64,000 nucleotides of DNA from Kudoa neothunni (Eukaryota; Cnidaria): NCBI GenBank assembly GCA_964304625.1, contig OZ199838.1, positions 5,394,001 to 5,458,000 of the forward strand. Reading direction: 5' to 3'. Shown in pieces: positions 61,124-64,000 of this stretch (positions are counted from its first letter, which is position 1; every line of letters begins with the position of its first letter). Made by a program: the position numbers and the translations under genes. The notes below the pieces were generated by a model that was not told where the DNA came from, did no database searches, and was given only the letters and a program-made list of their open reading frames with translations.

Positions 61124-61208
61124 TAGCACTGAGGTATGTGTCCTCAGTGGGGGAGACAAGAAGGTATGGCCATCAGACTGCGACTCCAAAGGTTGTGGGT
61201 TCAAGTCT
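61124..61208 (+). repeat. possible tRNA-derived SINE head
   Basis: A B-box GGTTCAAGTCT (61198-61208) lies in a GC-richer island that includes ACTGCGACTCCAAAGGTTGT, similar to the anticodon-arm to T-arm part of tRNA-derived SINEs. A possible A-box TAGCACTGAGG (61124-61134) is 74 bp upstream, farther than in normal tRNAs. No cloverleaf closes, so it is not a tRNA gene. The open frame across it (60922-61332) is unlikely to be a protein gene. Confidence 0.35.
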
Positions 61209-61332
61209 TGACCCCGGTATGTCGATTGCCTCTATGTGTCTATTCATTATTGATGTATGTGGTTGGAAGGTACACCTACTATTAACCGTGATGCACGTGC
61301 AGTTATCGTTCATTCGAACACAGAAAGATTAG

Positions 61333-64000
61333 ACTAGATGTTTGTATCTTTGGGGATGAAGTGGGCAGTAAAATCTCGCTCGCAAACTTTTATAGGTCTG
61401 CAATGAAGTTTAAGAGGGTAGAATTTGTGCTGTGGCCGTCCCGTAAAGCGATTATGTTTAGTTTATCAAATTTTCACACTATTACAGAAAGATACGTTAG
61501 GGGGTAACATGTGACTCATTACGATGTTTACAGCGTTATAGGAATAGTCTCATCAGCCAAAACACTACATTGTAATAAGCTATGATAGAGTTTTAATCTT
61601 AAAAAGTATAAAAACCATGAAGCATCTTATACAATCAACAACGGTTATTGCACACTTTTTAAGGGAATGGCAAAAAGGTACGCAATATCCATCTAATCAC
61701 GCGCGCATACAATATAAAACTCAATTATTTTCTTTAAAACAAACTATTTATAATTTATTTGTTGGAAAGAATGTTATAAAGTACATTTATAGGTATATTT
61801 TACAATTTTATATATCCTATCCATCACTGGGTAGAAATCATTCAATCCATTTGGGTCTTAATTTAAAATGTTCAGCGTATTTCTGGGATAGCATTTTTTA
61901 GTTTCACCGCGTTTAATATATACGTGAGGTGGTCATTGTCATTGTGATTTGCATCATATTGAGAATTTTCATTCCAAAGAGATTGATTGTTCTTATAAGA
62001 ATAAAAACTAGCTTTTATTATTTCACATATTTAGCATGATCTAACTGATTAATAATGGTACAACCACCACGTTGGATTTATTATAACTCTAAAAGTTGAG
62101 ATTAAAGATAAGCTTGATAATCTTGTGTATCTAGAATGGTGTTCTTTCCGAATTAATCGCGATAAATTTTTATTTTAAATCTAATTTTTGGAATTAAATT
62201 ATAAACAGATTTGGATCTACCAAGATTCGGTTAAGTAAGACAAAGCGAATGAACTACGTAAGGATCTTAACATATACGGGTGCGCGCATGTTAAGAATGA
62301 GGTTGTTATTTTACGTTTAATTTAATTTTTAAATTTTATGATTTCATCTTATATAATCATTTTTCATATATTTATTTTAATTTTTTGAACAATGGTGTAA
62401 TTAGATTCTTTTACAGTTGGAGAACGTAATAAAATATTTTTATAAAAAACAGGTTTAACAATGTTAATTTTTAATTGTTCCGCGAAAAAACTTGAAAACT
62501 AAATCCAAAAATGCAATTTGCTCCAATATATTATTTACTTTTAATACTTATCATTTATAATTATAGGCATTTGTTCGGTATTTAAAAACAATTTTTTTAA
62601 AAAATTACTAAAATTTTTACAATTAAACTCCATTTTCAATAATCATTAATGATGTTTTAGTTTATAAATTTTTTAGCGGTTTTCTCTTGCTAAATTTATA
62701 AGGTATTTGATTAATAATAGAAGATATTTACCACCGGATTTTTAAAACCGTTGTTTCCCACATTAATAATAATAATACAAATTATATATGTCATTTTTAA
62801 TAACAAATTTATTAACAAAATATTTAACATAATTATTTAACTTTTCCAAATTACTTATTTTCATCATGATGACCAACAAATCCACCTGCAGTAAGTGTCT
62901 GAATGTAACTTTTTCTCTTGATTTATTTATGATTTAATTCATTGCTGAGAATCTTATTATCAAAGATAGATTTTATATTAAAAGTTACATAGTGTTAGAA
63001 TATTATAGATTTCAGGAATATAAAATAAAATATTCCTTTGCAGAAGAGCAAAATTACATGACCTTGTGCCATTATAACAAAATCTTTCGCATCTTGTAAT
63101 AATTTTCTTCTTTTTGTTTGTAAAGATTCGTCTAAACAGAAAAAACATCCATATAACGCTAGTTCGCATTCTTTGATGAATTTAAAATGGAACAAAATAA
63201 AGATTCTGCCTCATATAACCGTTAGATTGCGCACACATCAAACAAAACCTAGTAATGTTTGGAGATTAATGTAGTGTATGATTATTTTCAAACATGTTAT
63301 ACGTGCCAATTATTTGTTTATTAGATCATTTTAATATTTAATATAAGAGTTAATGAGTGAGTTAATCCATCCGAACCATTATATACGTTTCTCGTAAATT
63401 TTGGAGATAGATATTTTAGTTTAGTACTAATCAATAATTATTGATTTTAATTGATTCATTAAACCGAAAAAAATAAAATTTAATTATTTTTTTATAATTT
63501 TTTGTCGTTGGTCGAATTCCTCCAAGGTTCTGTCGGATCATGTATATTTGATATATCATCAACTTGATCACTGATATTAGGCTCTCAGGGATATATGTAT
63601 AAAAGGAACCAATTTTTATTTAATAATTAAGTCCACAGTTCTCTATAAAAAATATTTAAATGCTATCCATATTTTTCTCATTATCCATTTGTCGTAGTTA
63701 TATTATTTACATTAAATATAATGAAAATACTTTCTACATTGACTTTAAAAAATTTTAAATTTGATCATCGATTTAGCTCCGCTTTAATCAAGAAATTAAT
63801 TCCGTAGGTTTATCATCTATTTTATGAAAAATATTAGAGTTGATTTTACCCTAAAACAATTTAATAATGAAATCGTACAAAATTTTTTATTGTTATATTT
63901 TTTTATTTATGTATAATGATCACACATATAGCTTAAAATTGAAGCATCTATTCAGTTTTAAAGAACAATATGCCATCCTGTAATAAAACCATGATACTAA
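61333..64000. other. mostly gene-free right end
   Basis: AT-rich sequence with no recognised gene, apart from one possible minus-strand exon near 63000-63200, listed separately. Confidence 0.45.
63061..63163 (-). CDS. possible isolated exon, function unknown
   Basis: On the minus strand, after an AG, the frame reads ECELALYGCFFCLDESLQTK and then RRKLLQDAKDF. This is far more protein-like than the surrounding sequence. A donor could follow shortly after, but no flanking exons or start could be fitted, and the family was not recognised with any confidence. It might be an exon of a gene extending beyond the window or a relic. Confidence 0.22.

Noticed and set aside
60922-61332. 136-codon open frame as a protein gene
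   Set aside because: It crosses a tRNA-derived B-box island and has no recognisable domain or splice context.

Overview
This is a very AT-rich eukaryotic nuclear window. The genes are broken by many very small GT-AG introns (mostly 40-62 bp) and are of animal type: target-of-rapamycin kinase, cytosolic leucyl-tRNA synthetase, TCP-1 epsilon, ribulose-phosphate 3-epimerase and the ribosome-biogenesis factor KRI1. Compact introns, extreme AT content and many cut-and-paste DNA transposon relics suggest a small or parasitic metazoan lineage. The species cannot be fixed from the sequence. No retroelement reading frame was recognised.

Layout. 1-4323: no gene seen. 4324-13871 (-): a complete mTOR-type kinase gene of six exons, with a pogo-like MITE in its one long intron. 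13872-20096: transposon cluster (a whole-length but dead piggyBac, a 9-bp-TSD MITE, a hAT MITE). 20097-21219 (+): RPE. 21243-24084 (-): KRI1, tail to tail with RPE and full of apparent +1 frameshifts. 24416-28490: piggyBac and pogo relics. 29267-31411 (+): CCT5. 31674-37531: nested transposons (piggyBac in piggyBac, plus a Merlin transposase and MITEs). 38134-41920 (+): a secreted von Willebrand A protein whose stalk is encoded by 28 microexons. 45183-52354 (-): LARS1, with a Tc1/mariner copy in its one giant intron. 52499-60544: hAT, long-TIR and piggyBac-type relics. 60545-64000: a possible SINE-like B-box and one possible exon.

The outstanding object is the microexon gene. Nineteen consecutive 18-nt exons, all phase 1 and spaced by 43-52 bp introns, each encode one hexapeptide of a proline-rich stalk. 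The array repeats every 205 bp (three exons) and contains a near-identical 410-bp tandem duplication. Two other points deserve attention. Eight apparent frameshifts in KRI1, RPE and CCT5 are all of the same sign (+1), while mTOR, LARS and the microexon gene have none. The FRB domain of the TOR protein lacks the main rapamycin-contact residues.

The host genes are unrelated housekeeping functions (growth signalling, translation, protein folding, ribosome assembly, pentose phosphate pathway) and do not form a pathway cluster. Exon structures were built by hand from splice signals, reading phase and remembered human homologues.
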